From: Myxococcales bacterium
GTDB lineage: Bacteria; Myxococcota; Polyangia; Nannocystales; Nannocystaceae
Length of the DNA: 64,000 bases
Direction: 5' to 3'
Assembly (NCBI GenBank): GCA_016793465.1
Contig: JAEUJW010000038.1
Span: forward strand, 1 to 64,000
The position numbers and the translations under genes are program-made. Position 1 is the stretch's first letter; each line of letters starts with the position of its first letter. The notes below the pieces were generated by a model that was not told the DNA's origin, did no database searches, and worked only from the letters and a program-made list of their open reading frames with translations. Shown one piece after another: positions 8,870 through 17,735 of the stretch.

Positions 8870-9631
8870 GTGACCGCCGCGAAGATCCGCCTCGATCGCC
8901 TGCTCGTCGAGCGCGAGCTGTGCGAGTCGCGGACGCGGGCGCAGGCGCTGATCATGGCCGGCAAGGTGGTGGTCGGGGAGCACGCGGCGAGCAAGGCGGG
9001 GCAACTGGTGGCGGCCGACGCGGTCGTGCGCGTGCGCGGGTTGGACCACCCGTACGTGTCGCGCGGGGGGGTCAAGCTGCGCGGCGCGCTCGATGCGTTC
9101 GCGGAGATCGCCGTTGCGGGGCGGGTGGCGATGGACATCGGCGCGTCGACCGGCGGGTTCACCGACTGCCTGCTCCAGGCCGGGGCGGCGCGGGTGTTCG
9201 CGGTCGACGTCGGCTACGGGCAGCTGGCCTGGAAGCTGGCCAGCGACCCGCGGGTGGTGGTGCTCGACCGCACGAACATCCGCAACCTCGAGGCGGGGCG
9301 GATCGGCGAGCCGGTGACGCTGGTGGTCGCCGACTGCTCGTTCATCTCGCTGACCAAGGTGCTGCCGAGCGTGCCGCAGTTCCTGGCCGACGAGGCCGAC
9401 GTGGTGGCGCTCATCAAGCCGCAGTTCGAGGTCGGGGCCGGGCGCGTGGGCAAGGGCGGGGTGGTCCGCGACGCCGAGGCGCGCAGCGAGGCGGTCGCGG
9501 GGGTGATCGCGGCGGCGGGCGAGCTGGGGTTTCGGGTCGCGGGGGTGTGCGACTCGCCGATCACGGGGCAGGACGGCAACGTCGAGTTCTTCGCGTGGCT
9601 GCGCTGGGGGGTGTCCCGGGGGGCAGGTTAG
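8870..9631 (+). CDS. tlyA: TlyA-family rRNA 2'-O-methyltransferase (hemolysin A family)
   Basis: The protein begins with an S4-type RNA-binding domain (IRLDRLLVERELCESRTRAQ, about residues 5-65). An FtsJ-like Rossmann methyltransferase follows, with AMDIGASTGGFTDCLLQAGA, VDVGYGQLAW, ADCSFISL and ALIKPQFEVG. TlyA enzymes methylate ribose in 16S and 23S rRNA. The start GTG 8870 is chosen over ATG 8825 because the S4 domain begins right after it and a TACTAC -10-like box lies seven bases before it. The longer start would overlap the divergent small gene. A yhbY-like gene follows after 39 bp, so both act on ribosomal RNA or ribosome assembly. Older 'hemolysin' naming is probably misleading. Confidence 0.92.
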   Translation: MTAAKIRLDRLLVERELCESRTRAQALIMAGKVVVGEHAASKAGQLVAADAVVRVRGLDHPYVSRGGVKLRGALDAFAEIAVAGRVAMDIGASTGGFTDCLLQAGAARVFAVDVGYGQLAWKLASDPRVVVLDRTNIRNLEAGRIGEPVTLVVADCSFISLTKVLPSVPQFLADEADVVALIKPQFEVGAGRVGKGGVVRDAEARSEAVAGVIAAAGELGFRVAGVCDSPITGQDGNVEFFAWLRWGVSRGAG

Positions 9632-9670
9632 AAGTGCGCGGCGGAGGCGCGCGTGCTATGCCCCCGGGCC

Positions 9671-10000
9671 ATGTCGCTCTCTTTAACCGCCCGCGCACGT
9701 GCTCAGCTGAAGTCGCTCGCCCACGGCCTCGTGCCGGTGGTCCAGGTCGGGGCGGAGGGGCTGACGCCGGCGGTCGCGCGGGCGACGACGGTCGCGCTCG
9801 AGGACCATGAGCTCGTCAAGGTGAAGCTCGGGCAGGGCTTCACCGGAGAGCGCGGCGAGGCCGGGGAGGCGCTGGCGCAGCAGACCGACGCGGCGCTGGT
9901 CCAGGTGATCGGGCGGGTGATCGTGCTGTACCGCCGGCGCTGCAAGGACGACCCCAGGCGGCCGCGCATCGAGCTCGTCGGCGCCGGAACGATCCGCTGA
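9671..10000 (+). CDS. YhbY-like CRM-domain RNA-binding protein
   Basis: The 109-aa product is a single CRS1/YhbY (CRM) domain: LTARARAQLKSLAHGLVPV, VVQVGAEGLTP, ALEDHELVKVKLGQG and a C-terminal VIGRVIVLYRRR. In E. coli the family binds pre-50S ribosomal particles. ATG 9671 is preferred over 9653 because TGC-TATGCC, a -10-like box, ends eight bases before it. It follows tlyA, consistent with a ribosome-maturation theme, though the box suggests its own promoter. A/T-type TTA leucine codon at 9682. Confidence 0.88.
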   Translation: MSLSLTARARAQLKSLAHGLVPVVQVGAEGLTPAVARATTVALEDHELVKVKLGQGFTGERGEAGEALAQQTDAALVQVIGRVIVLYRRRCKDDPRRPRIELVGAGTIR

Positions 10001-10086
10001 GCCGGCCCCCGGACGGCGCCGGGTTCGCGGTGCGAGGGTCCGGGTCGCATTTAAACTCGCGCGTATCCGGCTCGGGGCTCGCCGGG

Positions 10087-10092
10087 TATGAT
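10087..10092 (+). promoter_or_regulatory. -10 box six bases before the tldD-like start
   Basis: TATGAT at 10087-10092 is followed by six bases and then ATG 10099. Transcription would begin at or next to the start codon. No clear -35 is seen. Confidence 0.5.
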
Positions 10093-10098
10093 GGAGCC

Positions 10099-11958
10099 AT
10101 GTCCCGCATGCGGCGCGCCGTCCTCGCTGCCTGGTCGGTCGCCGCGCTTGTGGCGTGCCGACCCCGCGTGAATGACAAGCCGCCCAACCCGGCGGTGTGG
10201 GGCAACCCCGACGCGGGCGCGGGGGTGACGATCCCGATCGAGCGCAGCCCGGCCCCGGTCGGCACGCCGTCGCCGCTGCTCGAGCTGCTGGCGAGCGAGC
10301 TGGAGCGCAACCTCGAGCAGCTGAAGAGCGACGAGCGCGAGGTGCCGGCCTACTTCATGGCCTACGACCTGGTCGCGCGCGATCACCTGTGGCTCGAGGC
10401 GCAGCAGGGCCAGGTGGTGCGCCAGCGGCTGGACACCGACCGCACGATCGACATCGACGTGCGCGTGGGCTCGCCGCAGCTCGACAACAGCCACTCGCTC
10501 GGCGGCAACTACGGGCCGGGCAACGGGCTCGGCAACGGCGACCTGGTGGCGATCCAGGACGAACCGCTGGCGCTCGCGCAGGCGCTGTGGCTGCTGACGG
10601 AGCAGCAGTACCGCGACGCGCTGGTGGCCCTGAGCGCGGCCGAGAGCGGGGAGCAGCTGCGCAGCCAGGACGACTCGAAGCCGCCGAGCCCGGACTTCAG
10701 CGAGGAGAAGCCGCTGGTGCACGTCGAGCCGCGGGCGCAGCTCGACCTCGGCAAGCTGGCGAAGGAGTGGGAGCCGCGCCTGAAGGAGGCGTCGCAGGCG
10801 ATCGCCGCCGACGCGCGCGTGCTCGAGAGCAACGTAGTGCTGCTGGTCAACGTCGACAACCGCAGCTTCGTCGACAGCGACGGCAGCAAGGTGCAGGCGT
10901 CGCACACGCGGCTGCGGATCATGCTGAGCGCGACGGCCCAGGCCGACGACGGCATGCGGCTGCAGCGCTTCGAGAACTTCGAGGTGCACGCGCCCGAGCA
11001 GCTGCCGGCCCAGAACGTGCTGCTGATGACGGCGCGGCGGCTGAAGGACGAGCTGGTGGCGCTGCGGGCGGCGCCGCTGGCCGAGCCGTACGCCGGCCCG
11101 GCGGTGCTGGCGGGGCGCGCGGCGGGGGTGTTTTTTCATGAGATCTTCGGGCACCGGCTCGAGGGGCACCGCCAGAAGGACGACCTCGAGGGCCAGACGT
11201 TCAGCACGATGATCGGCAAGCGCGTGCTGCCGAGCTTCCTCGACATGGTCGACGACCCGACGGCGATGCGGCTCGGCGGGGTGCCGCTCAGCGGGCACTA
11301 TTATGTCGACGACGAGGCGGTCGCGTCGCGGCGGACGACGCTGGTCGAGAAGGGCAAGCTGAAGGGGTTCTTGCTCGGGCGCTCGCCGGTGCTGCCGTTC
11401 AAGACGAGCAACGGGCACGGGCGGCGCGAGCGCGGCAACCAGGTGGTCGCGCGCCAGGGCAATCTGATCGTCACGAGCCGCAAGACGATCCCCGACCAGC
11501 GGCTGCGGCAGGCGCTCATCGACGAGGCCAAGCGGCAGAGCAAGCCGTACGGGCTGTGGTTTAGCGACATCCAGGGCGGCTACACGATCACCGAACGCTC
11601 GGGGCCGCAGGCGTTCAAGGTCATGCCGCTGCTGGTCTACCGCATCTGGGCCGACGGGCGGCCCGACGAGCTGGTGCGCGGGGTCGACATCGTCGGCACG
11701 CCGATCGCGGCGTTCGAGACGATCATCGCCACGGGCGACAAGCCGGGCATTTTTAATGGGATGTGCGGGGCGGAGTCGGGGGACGTGCCGGTGTCGGCGG
11801 TCTCGCCGTCGCTGCTGCTGCGCAGCCTCGAGATCGAGCGGGCCTCGCACGACCGCGACAAGCCGCCGCTGCTGCCGCCGCCGCCCGACACCAAGCCCGT
11901 TCCTGGCGCTCAGGACATGTCCCCAGGGACCGGTAACAAGAAGCAGGTGAAGCCGTGA
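10099..11958 (+). CDS. Exported TldD-like metallopeptidase (lipoprotein), catalytic partner
   Basis: The 619-aa protein belongs to the TldD/PmbA (modulator of gyrase) family. The zinc motif HEIFGH is at 347-352 and the third-ligand cysteine region MCGAESGD is near 555-562, as in E. coli TldD. Unlike the cytoplasmic enzyme it starts with a lipoprotein-type signal (RRAVLAAWSVAALVAC), so it is probably periplasmic or outer-membrane-attached. It carries a long extra N-terminal domain (about 40-330). ATG 10099 is chosen for the signal peptide and the TATGAT box six bases upstream. The next gene overlaps by four bases and encodes a paralogue without the metal motif, as TldE does. Substrate unknown. 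Confidence 0.85.
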   Translation: MSRMRRAVLAAWSVAALVACRPRVNDKPPNPAVWGNPDAGAGVTIPIERSPAPVGTPSPLLELLASELERNLEQLKSDEREVPAYFMAYDLVARDHLWLEAQQGQVVRQRLDTDRTIDIDVRVGSPQLDNSHSLGGNYGPGNGLGNGDLVAIQDEPLALAQALWLLTEQQYRDALVALSAAESGEQLRSQDDSKPPSPDFSEEKPLVHVEPRAQLDLGKLAKEWEPRLKEASQAIAADARVLESNVVLLVNVDNRSFVDSDGSKVQASHTRLRIMLSATAQADDGMRLQRFENFEVHAPEQLPAQNVLLMTARRLKDELVALRAAPLAEPYAGPAVLAGRAAGVFFHEIFGHRLEGHRQKDDLEGQTFSTMIGKRVLPSFLDMVDDPTAMRLGGVPLSGHYYVDDEAVASRRTTLVEKGKLKGFLLGRSPVLPFKTSNGHGRRERGNQVVARQGNLIVTSRKTIPDQRLRQALIDEAKRQSKPYGLWFSDIQGGYTITERSGPQAFKVMPLLVYRIWADGRPDELVRGVDIVGTPIAAFETIIATGDKPGIFNGMCGAESGDVPVSAVSPSLLLRSLEIERASHDRDKPPLLPPPPDTKPVPGAQDMSPGTGNKKQVKP

Positions 11959-13847
11959 AGCCGCTGATGTTGGCGTGGTCGCTGGCGCTGGCGCCGGCTC
12001 CGTCGGCGGCGCCGACGAAGGTGGAGGCGAGCAAGCCGGCGAAGGCCGACGCGGGCAAGGGCGAGGCGAAGGCGGCGGAGCCGGGCAAGGCGGGCGAGCG
12101 GCCGCTGACGGCGCTCGACGTGGAGGTGGCGGCGATCGAGCAGGAGCTGGCGCGGGGGCTGGCGGGGCTGCGGCTGCCGGACTCGCCGGCGCCGTACCTG
12201 GCGCAGGTGCAGCTGGTGCGGGCGTCGCTGCTGGGGCTCGACGGGTCGTACGGCGGGGTGATCACCGACGTCGTCGAGGAGCAGGCGGCGGCGGCGGTCG
12301 AGGTGCGGGTCGGCGACGCCAAGCGCGACCAGAGCGGGATGTTCGGATCGGACGGGCCGCAGCTGCGCTTCATCATGTCGCTCGAGCCGTCGTCGTCGCT
12401 GACGCGGCACAAGCTGTGGCTCGCGCTCGACCAGGCGTTCCGCGCGGCGACGGCGACGTACGCCCAGAAGATGGCGGTGCTGGCGAGGCTGGCCGGCGAC
12501 GCGCCGGTGCCGGACCTGGGGCCGAAGCCCGAGCCGGCGCCGCGCGAGCGGCCGGCGACGCCGTCGAGCGCGGGCTTCGACCGCGAGGGGCTGCGCGCGC
12601 TGGTCAAGGAGCTGAGCGGGAGATTTAAAGAGCACCCGGCGATCGACAACGGGGACGTGCTGATCCAGGTGCTGCGCACGCACCTGACGACGGTGACGTC
12701 CGAGGGCGTGGTGCTGCACGAGCAGCGCGACCGCGCGGTGGTGGTGGTGGTCGCCGAGGCGCGCGCGGCCGACGGGATGGAGCTCGACGCCGGCGCGGCG
12801 ATCCACCTGCAGGGCGTGCCGCGGGCCGACGACGCCTTGAAGGCCCGCGGGGTCGAGCTGGTCGACAAGGTGCTGCGCGAGCTCGACGAGCAGACGAAGG
12901 CGCCGATGATGGAGGAGGACTACGACGGCCCGATCTTGTTCCACGCGACGGCGGCGGCGCAGCTGCTGGCGTCGACGGTGGCGACGCACGCGGGCGGCAC
13001 CCCGGCGCCGCTGGGGGACGCGGGCCGGGTCCGCGACTTCGAACCGCACTGGCAGGACGCGCTCGGCAAGTCGGTGATGCCGGCGTTCCTCGACCTCGAG
13101 GACGACCCGCGCGACGGGTTCGGGCGCTTCACGGTCGACGGGCAGGGCTTCACGCCGGCGCCGCTGACCCTGGTGAAGGGCGGGGTGCTGAAGGAGCTGC
13201 TGATGACGCGCACGCCGAACAAGTGGCGGTCGGCGAGCAACGGGCGGGCGCGGGTGAGCCCGCAGCTCGGCATCGGCCCGACGATCTCCAACTTGACGGT
13301 GAAGTCGAAGAAGCGGGGCCTGACGCGGGCGCAGCTCGAGCGTGAATTAATTAAGCGGGCGCGGGAGGACGGGTACGAGTTCGCGTACGTGGTCGAGACG
13401 CTGCGCGACAACAACATCCTCGGGCCGGTGGACCGCGAGGGGGCCACGGCGTACAGCGGCGGGCGCAAGGTGAGCCTGCCGCTGCCGGCGCGGATCTTCC
13501 GCATCGACGCGTCGGGCAAGCGCACGCTGATCCGCGGGGCGATGTTCAGCCCGGCGTCGATGCGGGTGCTGCGGAGGATCCGCTCGGTGGGCAACGCGCC
13601 GGTGACGGTGCCGATGCGGATCCCTCCGGGTTACACCGGCGGGTTCGCGGCCGAGACCGGGATGGACGGGATCCTCAGCCACACCGTCGACGCGCAGGTG
13701 ACGAGCCCGGACCTGCTGGTCGACGGGCTCGAGCTGCTGGTCGAGCGCTCGGAGAACGAGCGGCTGCCGATCCTCACCCACCCGCTGCGCCCGGGAGCGC
13801 CGGTTGCCACGGCGGCGGCGGCCGACGAAGAGGACGAGGCGGAGTAG
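11955..13847 (+). CDS. TldE/PmbA-like inactive paralogue
   Basis: The GTG start at 11955 overlaps the tldD-like stop (GTGA), so translation is coupled. The 630-aa protein has a short hydrophobic N-terminus (MKPLMLAWSLALAPAPSAAP) followed by Ala/Lys-rich sequence. A TldD-family fold follows, aligning with its neighbour at VMPAFLDLEDDP, FTPAPLTLVKGGVLKELLM and RSASNGRARVS. At the position of HEIFGH it has HATAAAQ, and the Cys near the C-terminus is missing, so it should not bind catalytic zinc. In E. coli TldE is likewise non-catalytic and required for TldD. The pair probably forms an exported heterodimer (inference). The frame contains an A/T island at 13345-13355 (ELIK). Confidence 0.82.
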   Translation: MKPLMLAWSLALAPAPSAAPTKVEASKPAKADAGKGEAKAAEPGKAGERPLTALDVEVAAIEQELARGLAGLRLPDSPAPYLAQVQLVRASLLGLDGSYGGVITDVVEEQAAAAVEVRVGDAKRDQSGMFGSDGPQLRFIMSLEPSSSLTRHKLWLALDQAFRAATATYAQKMAVLARLAGDAPVPDLGPKPEPAPRERPATPSSAGFDREGLRALVKELSGRFKEHPAIDNGDVLIQVLRTHLTTVTSEGVVLHEQRDRAVVVVVAEARAADGMELDAGAAIHLQGVPRADDALKARGVELVDKVLRELDEQTKAPMMEEDYDGPILFHATAAAQLLASTVATHAGGTPAPLGDAGRVRDFEPHWQDALGKSVMPAFLDLEDDPRDGFGRFTVDGQGFTPAPLTLVKGGVLKELLMTRTPNKWRSASNGRARVSPQLGIGPTISNLTVKSKKRGLTRAQLERELIKRAREDGYEFAYVVETLRDNNILGPVDREGATAYSGGRKVSLPLPARIFRIDASGKRTLIRGAMFSPASMRVLRRIRSVGNAPVTVPMRIPPGYTGGFAAETGMDGILSHTVDAQVTSPDLLVDGLELLVERSENERLPILTHPLRPGAPVATAAAADEEDEAE

Positions 13848-13852
13848 GCATG

Positions 13853-13939
13853 AAAGAGCCCGGGAGGTCGTCCCGGGCGCATTCGAGGCGCGCGGCGGAG
13901 GCATGAAAAAAGAGCCCGGGAGGTCGTCCCGGGCTCTTT
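13853..13939. terminator. Duplicated bidirectional terminator
   Basis: AAAGAGCCCGGGA (13909-13921) and TCCCGGGCTCTTT (13927-13939) form a perfect 13-bp inverted repeat with loop GGTCG, flanked by A6 and TTT. It can terminate both converging genes. A damaged first copy lies at 13853-13880 (AGAGCCCGGGAGGTCGTCCC then GGGC), so a block of about 50 bp is duplicated in tandem. Confidence 0.85.
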
Positions 13940-13961
13940 CGAGGCGAGAGGCGCTCGCGGG

Positions 13962-14984
13962 TCAGAGCTGCTTCATGGCGAAGGTGATCGCCTCGTTGAT
14001 GGTGTACTGGTCGTCCTTGCCGGCGAAGGTCGGGTCGGAGGCGGGGGCCTTTTGCACGCCCTCGGAGTGCCAGCGGATGATGCCGCCCTCGTCGAGCAGG
14101 ATGATCGCGGGGGACTCGCGCAGGTACTGGAAGTAGGTGGTGGCGCCCTCGAGGCCGAGCTCGCGGGCGGCGTTGTACTCGGTGGCGTTGGGGAAGCGGT
14201 ACATCGGCAGCTGCGGGGCGCCGGGCTGGCCGTACTTGGTCTGCCAGTCGCGCAGGGCGGTGTCGTTCATCGGGGCCTGGCGGGGGACGGGGCGGCCGTC
14301 CTCGGTGTAGTCGCCGGTGACGTTGCCGGGGAAGAAGATCTGCGTGAACATGACGTCGACGCCGGCGTTCTTCAGGTCGCCCTGGGCGAGCTGGAGGATC
14401 TTCATCATGTTGGTGGCGATGACCTGCTCCTCGCGGGTCGCCCAGTCCCAGAAGAGGATGAGGCGCTTCTTGCCGACGAGCTGGCGGCCGTCGGTGATGC
14501 CGCCGTCGGAGCTCATGAGCATGCACATGAGGCTGGCGTGGCCGAAGGTGGTGCGGCGGGCCCAATCCGGGGCCTTGTCGAGGTCGGCGGCGCCGACGGT
14601 CCAGAACGGCGGGGCCTCCTTGAGCGGCGGGAGCGAGTCGTTCGGCTTGGCGACGATCTCGACCTCGATGTCCTGGCCCGACTTCTTGTGGACCTTCAGC
14701 TTGATCGGGTTGCCGGTGGCGATGCGGCTGACCCGCAGGTCCTTGGCCGAGCTGACCGGCTGACCGTCGACGGCCTGGATGAGGTCGCCCTTCTCGATCT
14801 GGTCGCAGCCCTTCTCGCAGCCGACCTTGTAGGCGACGTACACGCCGCCGGCCTTCAGCTCGTCCGAGGTGACCGCGACGGTCGGGGCGTTGCTGCCGCC
14901 GGTCTTCGAATCACAGGCGGACGCGCCCGTCAGGGCGAGCAGGGTGGCGAAGCTGGCAGCGAAAAAGAGGGGCTTGATCGACAT
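13962..14984 (-). CDS. Lipoprotein with PDZ-like and thioredoxin-fold (redoxin) domains
   Basis: The 340-aa protein begins with a lipoprotein signal (LFFAASFATLLALTGASAC). A PDZ-type segment follows (about 40-110: GDLIQAVDGQPVSSAKDLRV, IKLKVHKKSGQDIEVEI). The C-terminal half looks like the AhpC/TlpA redoxin fold: KKRLILFWDWATREEQVIA, the VDVMFTQIFFPG strand, a MYRFPNATEYNAA segment and SPAIILLDEGGIIRW. The usual CxxC active site is not present (WATREE takes its place), so a thiol-reductase role is doubtful. It may bind or scaffold redox partners in the periplasm. It converges with the TldE-like gene over a shared terminator. Confidence 0.75.
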   Translation of the reverse strand: MSIKPLFFAASFATLLALTGASACDSKTGGSNAPTVAVTSDELKAGGVYVAYKVGCEKGCDQIEKGDLIQAVDGQPVSSAKDLRVSRIATGNPIKLKVHKKSGQDIEVEIVAKPNDSLPPLKEAPPFWTVGAADLDKAPDWARRTTFGHASLMCMLMSSDGGITDGRQLVGKKRLILFWDWATREEQVIATNMMKILQLAQGDLKNAGVDVMFTQIFFPGNVTGDYTEDGRPVPRQAPMNDTALRDWQTKYGQPGAPQLPMYRFPNATEYNAARELGLEGATTYFQYLRESPAIILLDEGGIIRWHSEGVQKAPASDPTFAGKDDQYTINEAITFAMKQL

Positions 14985-15379
14985 CGGAGGGCTCCTCGCG
15001 CCTATGGCAGCGCGACGCGCGGACGGTACGACGCTGGCGACGCACCGTCAAACATGCGACGGGTGCGCGCTGTGCGCGGTCCGGTGAGAGCGGGCTCCGC
15101 AGGGCGCAAGAATCGGATCCGACGCAGGTGAGGAAGCGGCGACGCTGCTCGCAGGCTGCTCGGCGGGTGTGGCGGTCGGTCGAGGAGGCCGGCAGCGAGG
15201 ACCGAGGGGCGAGGAGGTCGGGCGGCGAGGCTCGGCGGGCGCCGCGAACCGAGGAGGAGGTCGGCCAGCGAGGCTCGAGAGGCGCGGCGGTCGGGCGAGG
15301 AGGTCGGGCAGCGAGGCCCGAGAGGCGAAGCCGAGGGCGTGGCCCGCAGGGCCATCCAGGCCCCGGAGGGGCCGTGGAG
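14985..15379. other. Repeat-rich intergenic region
   Basis: No gene is supported here. Four degenerate copies of GAGGAGGTCGGGCAGCGAGG start near 15182, 15211, 15254 and 15297. They lie 3' of the outer-membrane protein gene and upstream of the PDZ/redoxin lipoprotein. The pattern is another example of tandem duplication in a 3' flank. Confidence 0.55.
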
Positions 15380-17125
15380 TCAGAACCGGAAGCGGAGGCT
15401 GACGGAGAAGTTCCAGAAGTGCGGGAGGCGGGTGGTGAGGCTGGCGCCGGCGTCGATGACGGTGCTTTCTACGATGGAGATCGGGGCGACGGCGGAGACC
15501 TGGGGGTGCTTGACGCCGCCGAGGAAGAACCGGCTGACCGAGTAGGAGAACTCGCCGACGACGGCGATGTTGGGGTGGACGAACGCGCCGCCGCCGACGC
15601 GGATCGGGACCGAGATGCCGTGGAAGTCGAGGCGGAGGTCGCCGCCGTTGGTGACGTAGCGGTTGCGCCACAGCTGGTAGTGCAGGCCCGTGCCGGCGTA
15701 GGCGATGCCGCGGCCCTTGCGGATGAAGTGGATGCGCAGGGTCGGGCCGACGTTGACGAAGCGAGACTTCGTGGAGCTGACGACGAGGGTGGAGAAGTCG
15801 ACCTCGAGGCCGGGCACGCCCTGCTGCTTGGCGATCTCCTCCTCGAGGGCCTCGGGGTCGAGGCCGTAGAGAGAGACCGCGTTCTTGTCGGCGGTGTCGC
15901 GCGGGCGCAGGGTGTTCCAGCTGGCCTCGAGGCCGAGCTCGAGCACGCCGAACACGTTGCCGCCGAGGAAGCCGCCGAGGTGCGCGCCGGGGGCGGCGTA
16001 GTGGCCCTCCTCGCCGCGGCAGATCGCGCGGGTGCAGCCGCCGGTGCCGATCTGCAGCTCGGCCACGACGCCGTTGTGCCGCCAGCGCTTGGGGGTGCGG
16101 CGCTCGAGTTTGAGGCGCTCCTTCTCGAGGGCCTCGAGGTCCTCGATGGTCGGCTTGGCCGGGGCGTCGTCGGGCAGGGGGTCGCCGCCGTCGATCGAGG
16201 GGGCGCGCAGGCCGGGGTCGCCTGAGCTGGTCGAAGGGACAGGTTGATCGAGCTCGGAGAGGCCGGGGTCGGCGGCGGGTGGCGGCGCCTCGGGGACGCC
16301 GGCGTCGGGGATCATCGGGTCGGGCGCGGGGGTCGGCGGCGGGGCGACGGTGGGCGCGACCGTGGTCGGGGCGGTCGGGCGGCGGGGCGGCGGGGCGCTC
16401 GGCGCGGGTCTGGGGACCTCGGGCGTCGGCGTGGGATCCGTCGAGGGCAGCGACGGAGGCGGACCGATGTCGGGCAGCGACGGCGGAGGGCCGGCGTCGG
16501 GGACGGGGCGGCTCGGCGGGAGGCCAGGACGTGGAGTCGGGGCGCTCGGTCGCGGCGTTGGGATGGTCGAGGGGGTGGTCGGGCGGATCGGCGGTGGAGA
16601 GGTCGGACGCGCGGCGGGCGGGGTCGTCGGTGTGGTGGGACGCGCGGCGGGCGGGGTCGTCGGTGTGGTGGGGCGCGCGGCGGGCGGGGTCGTCGGCGTG
16701 GTGGGGCGCGTGGTGGAAGGAGCGGTGGGGCGCGCGGCGGGTGGGGACGTCGGAGTGGTGGGGCGCGCGGCGGGGGTGGGCCTTGCTGCCGGAGGAGGGG
16801 CCGCAGCGGAGGTCTCGGCGGGGAGGGTCGGCGGGCGGCCGGGGTCGGCGGGGAGGGTCGGCGGGCGTCCGGGTGAAGAGGCGGGCGTGGTCGGGCGTGG
16901 TGTCGGGGAGGTGGTCGGGCGGATCGGCGGCGGCGAGGTCGGACGCGCTGCGGATGGTGCGGCTGACGTCGGACGCGCCGCGGCTGCTGGCGGCGGCGAG
17001 GTCGGGCGTGTGGTCGCGGGTTTGGCGGCCTGGGCGGCGGCTGTCCCCGGGGACAGGCCGAGGAGGAGCGCGAGCCAGCCCGCACGCACGCGGAGAGGCG
17101 AAGGACGGGAGGAGCCGCGCGCCAT
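15380..17125 (-). CDS. Outer-membrane beta-barrel protein with long Pro/Thr-rich N-terminal region
   Basis: The 581-aa protein has a signal peptide (LRVRAGWLALLLGLSPGTAAAQ). About 270 residues of low-complexity repeats follow (PTTPTTPPAARPTTPTTPP-type), then a short acidic helix (IEDLEALEKERLKLER). The C-terminal domain of alternating hydrophobic strands ends in FSVSLRFRF. A terminal aromatic residue after alternating strands is the usual BAM signal of outer-membrane barrels. The Pro-rich part may span peptidoglycan or the surface. One CTGTCC hairpin (17041) lies in the signal-peptide codons, and a CCTGAGCTGGTCGAAGGG element (16221-16238) lies within the frame and encodes PSTSSG. The repeats at 16610-16760 may vary in number. 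A CATAGT or TAGGGT -10-like box precedes ATG 17125 by 5-10 bases. Confidence 0.78.
   Translation of the reverse strand: MARGSSRPSPLRVRAGWLALLLGLSPGTAAAQAAKPATTRPTSPPPAAAARPTSAAPSAARPTSPPPIRPTTSPTPRPTTPASSPGRPPTLPADPGRPPTLPAETSAAAPPPAARPTPAARPTTPTSPPAARPTAPSTTRPTTPTTPPAARPTTPTTPPAARPTTPTTPPAARPTSPPPIRPTTPSTIPTPRPSAPTPRPGLPPSRPVPDAGPPPSLPDIGPPPSLPSTDPTPTPEVPRPAPSAPPPRRPTAPTTVAPTVAPPPTPAPDPMIPDAGVPEAPPPAADPGLSELDQPVPSTSSGDPGLRAPSIDGGDPLPDDAPAKPTIEDLEALEKERLKLERRTPKRWRHNGVVAELQIGTGGCTRAICRGEEGHYAAPGAHLGGFLGGNVFGVLELGLEASWNTLRPRDTADKNAVSLYGLDPEALEEEIAKQQGVPGLEVDFSTLVVSSTKSRFVNVGPTLRIHFIRKGRGIAYAGTGLHYQLWRNRYVTNGGDLRLDFHGISVPIRVGGGAFVHPNIAVVGEFSYSVSRFFLGGVKHPQVSAVAPISIVESTVIDAGASLTTRLPHFWNFSVSLRFRF
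16610..16770. repeat. In-gene tandem repeat encoding PTTPTTPPAAR
   Basis: A unit of about 36 bp built on GCGCGGCGGGCGGGGTCGTC and a variable GGTGTGGTGGG spacer is repeated several times within the outer-membrane protein gene. It encodes PTTPTTPPAAR-like units on the minus strand. Such in-frame arrays change protein length by slippage. Confidence 0.65.
17041..17056. repeat. CTGTCC-N4-GGACAG hairpin repeat, copy 2
   Basis: CTGTCC CCGG GGACAG, perfect stem, within the signal-peptide codons of the outer-membrane protein gene, where it encodes part of LGLSPGTA on the minus strand. Confidence 0.6.
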
Positions 17126-17735
17126 GGGGGACCCTACTATGCGGGAGTGGTCGAGCGTTGACCAGAGCCGAGGTGCGCTGGCCTCATGAGCCGCGGGCGG
17201 CGTCGCAGTGGGCGTGCGAGGCTTCTGGAGGCGGGAGTCGGGTGCGTGGGCGCGCTTCGCCTGCGATACGCGCCGAGAGGCGACGACGCTGCTCTCACGG
17301 CGGAGCGGGGTCGGGGTTGCACGGGGCGGGCGCTGGAGACGGCGCGGGCGTCGGTCGGACCGCGATCGGACCGGCGTCGTAGATCTTCTGCGAGACGATC
17401 GACGAGTCGCGGCTCCGTGGGTCGGACCGCGGCTCGGCTGGCCGAAGGAGCAGGTCGAGGCGTGCGGAGCGATCTGCCGGCGGACGAGTCGCCGGACAAT
17501 TTTTGTGACGAGGTCGACCGCGACGCGGCTCTGACCTCCGAGCCAGGTGAGCCCGCGTCGCTGCGGCCGCGCGGCGCTCCAGGGCGAGAGCGTGCGGCGG
17601 AGGTCGCTGCGACGCAGGCGGCGTGCGCGAAGGCGTGCGATAACGCTCGACGGCCCGTGGGGGCGCGGGGCAGGCGGCCTGGCGCGGTGAATTTCGATCC
17701 GGGGGTGCGGGCTCGGGTATGCTGCGGGGGCCCTG
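17126..17735. other. 610-bp divergent intergenic region without a supported gene
   Basis: Frames here lack coding style and have no recognisable product. Both ends carry promoter-like boxes: CATAGT/TAGGGT on the minus strand at 17131-17141, and TATGCT on the plus strand at 17718-17723. Apart from an A/T patch (CAATTTTTGTGACG near 17498) I see no repeat or RNA structure I can support. Confidence 0.4.
17718..17723 (+). promoter_or_regulatory. -10 box upstream of the kinase gene
   Basis: TATGCT is followed by 12 bases and ATG 17736. This is the same hexamer as at 1840 and, on the minus strand, 62004-61999. The leader would be only a few bases. Confidence 0.45.

Noticed and set aside
14985..15379. 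CRISPR-like array
   Set aside because: Units are degenerate, unequally spaced (28 and 43 bp) and without unique spacers or cas genes.
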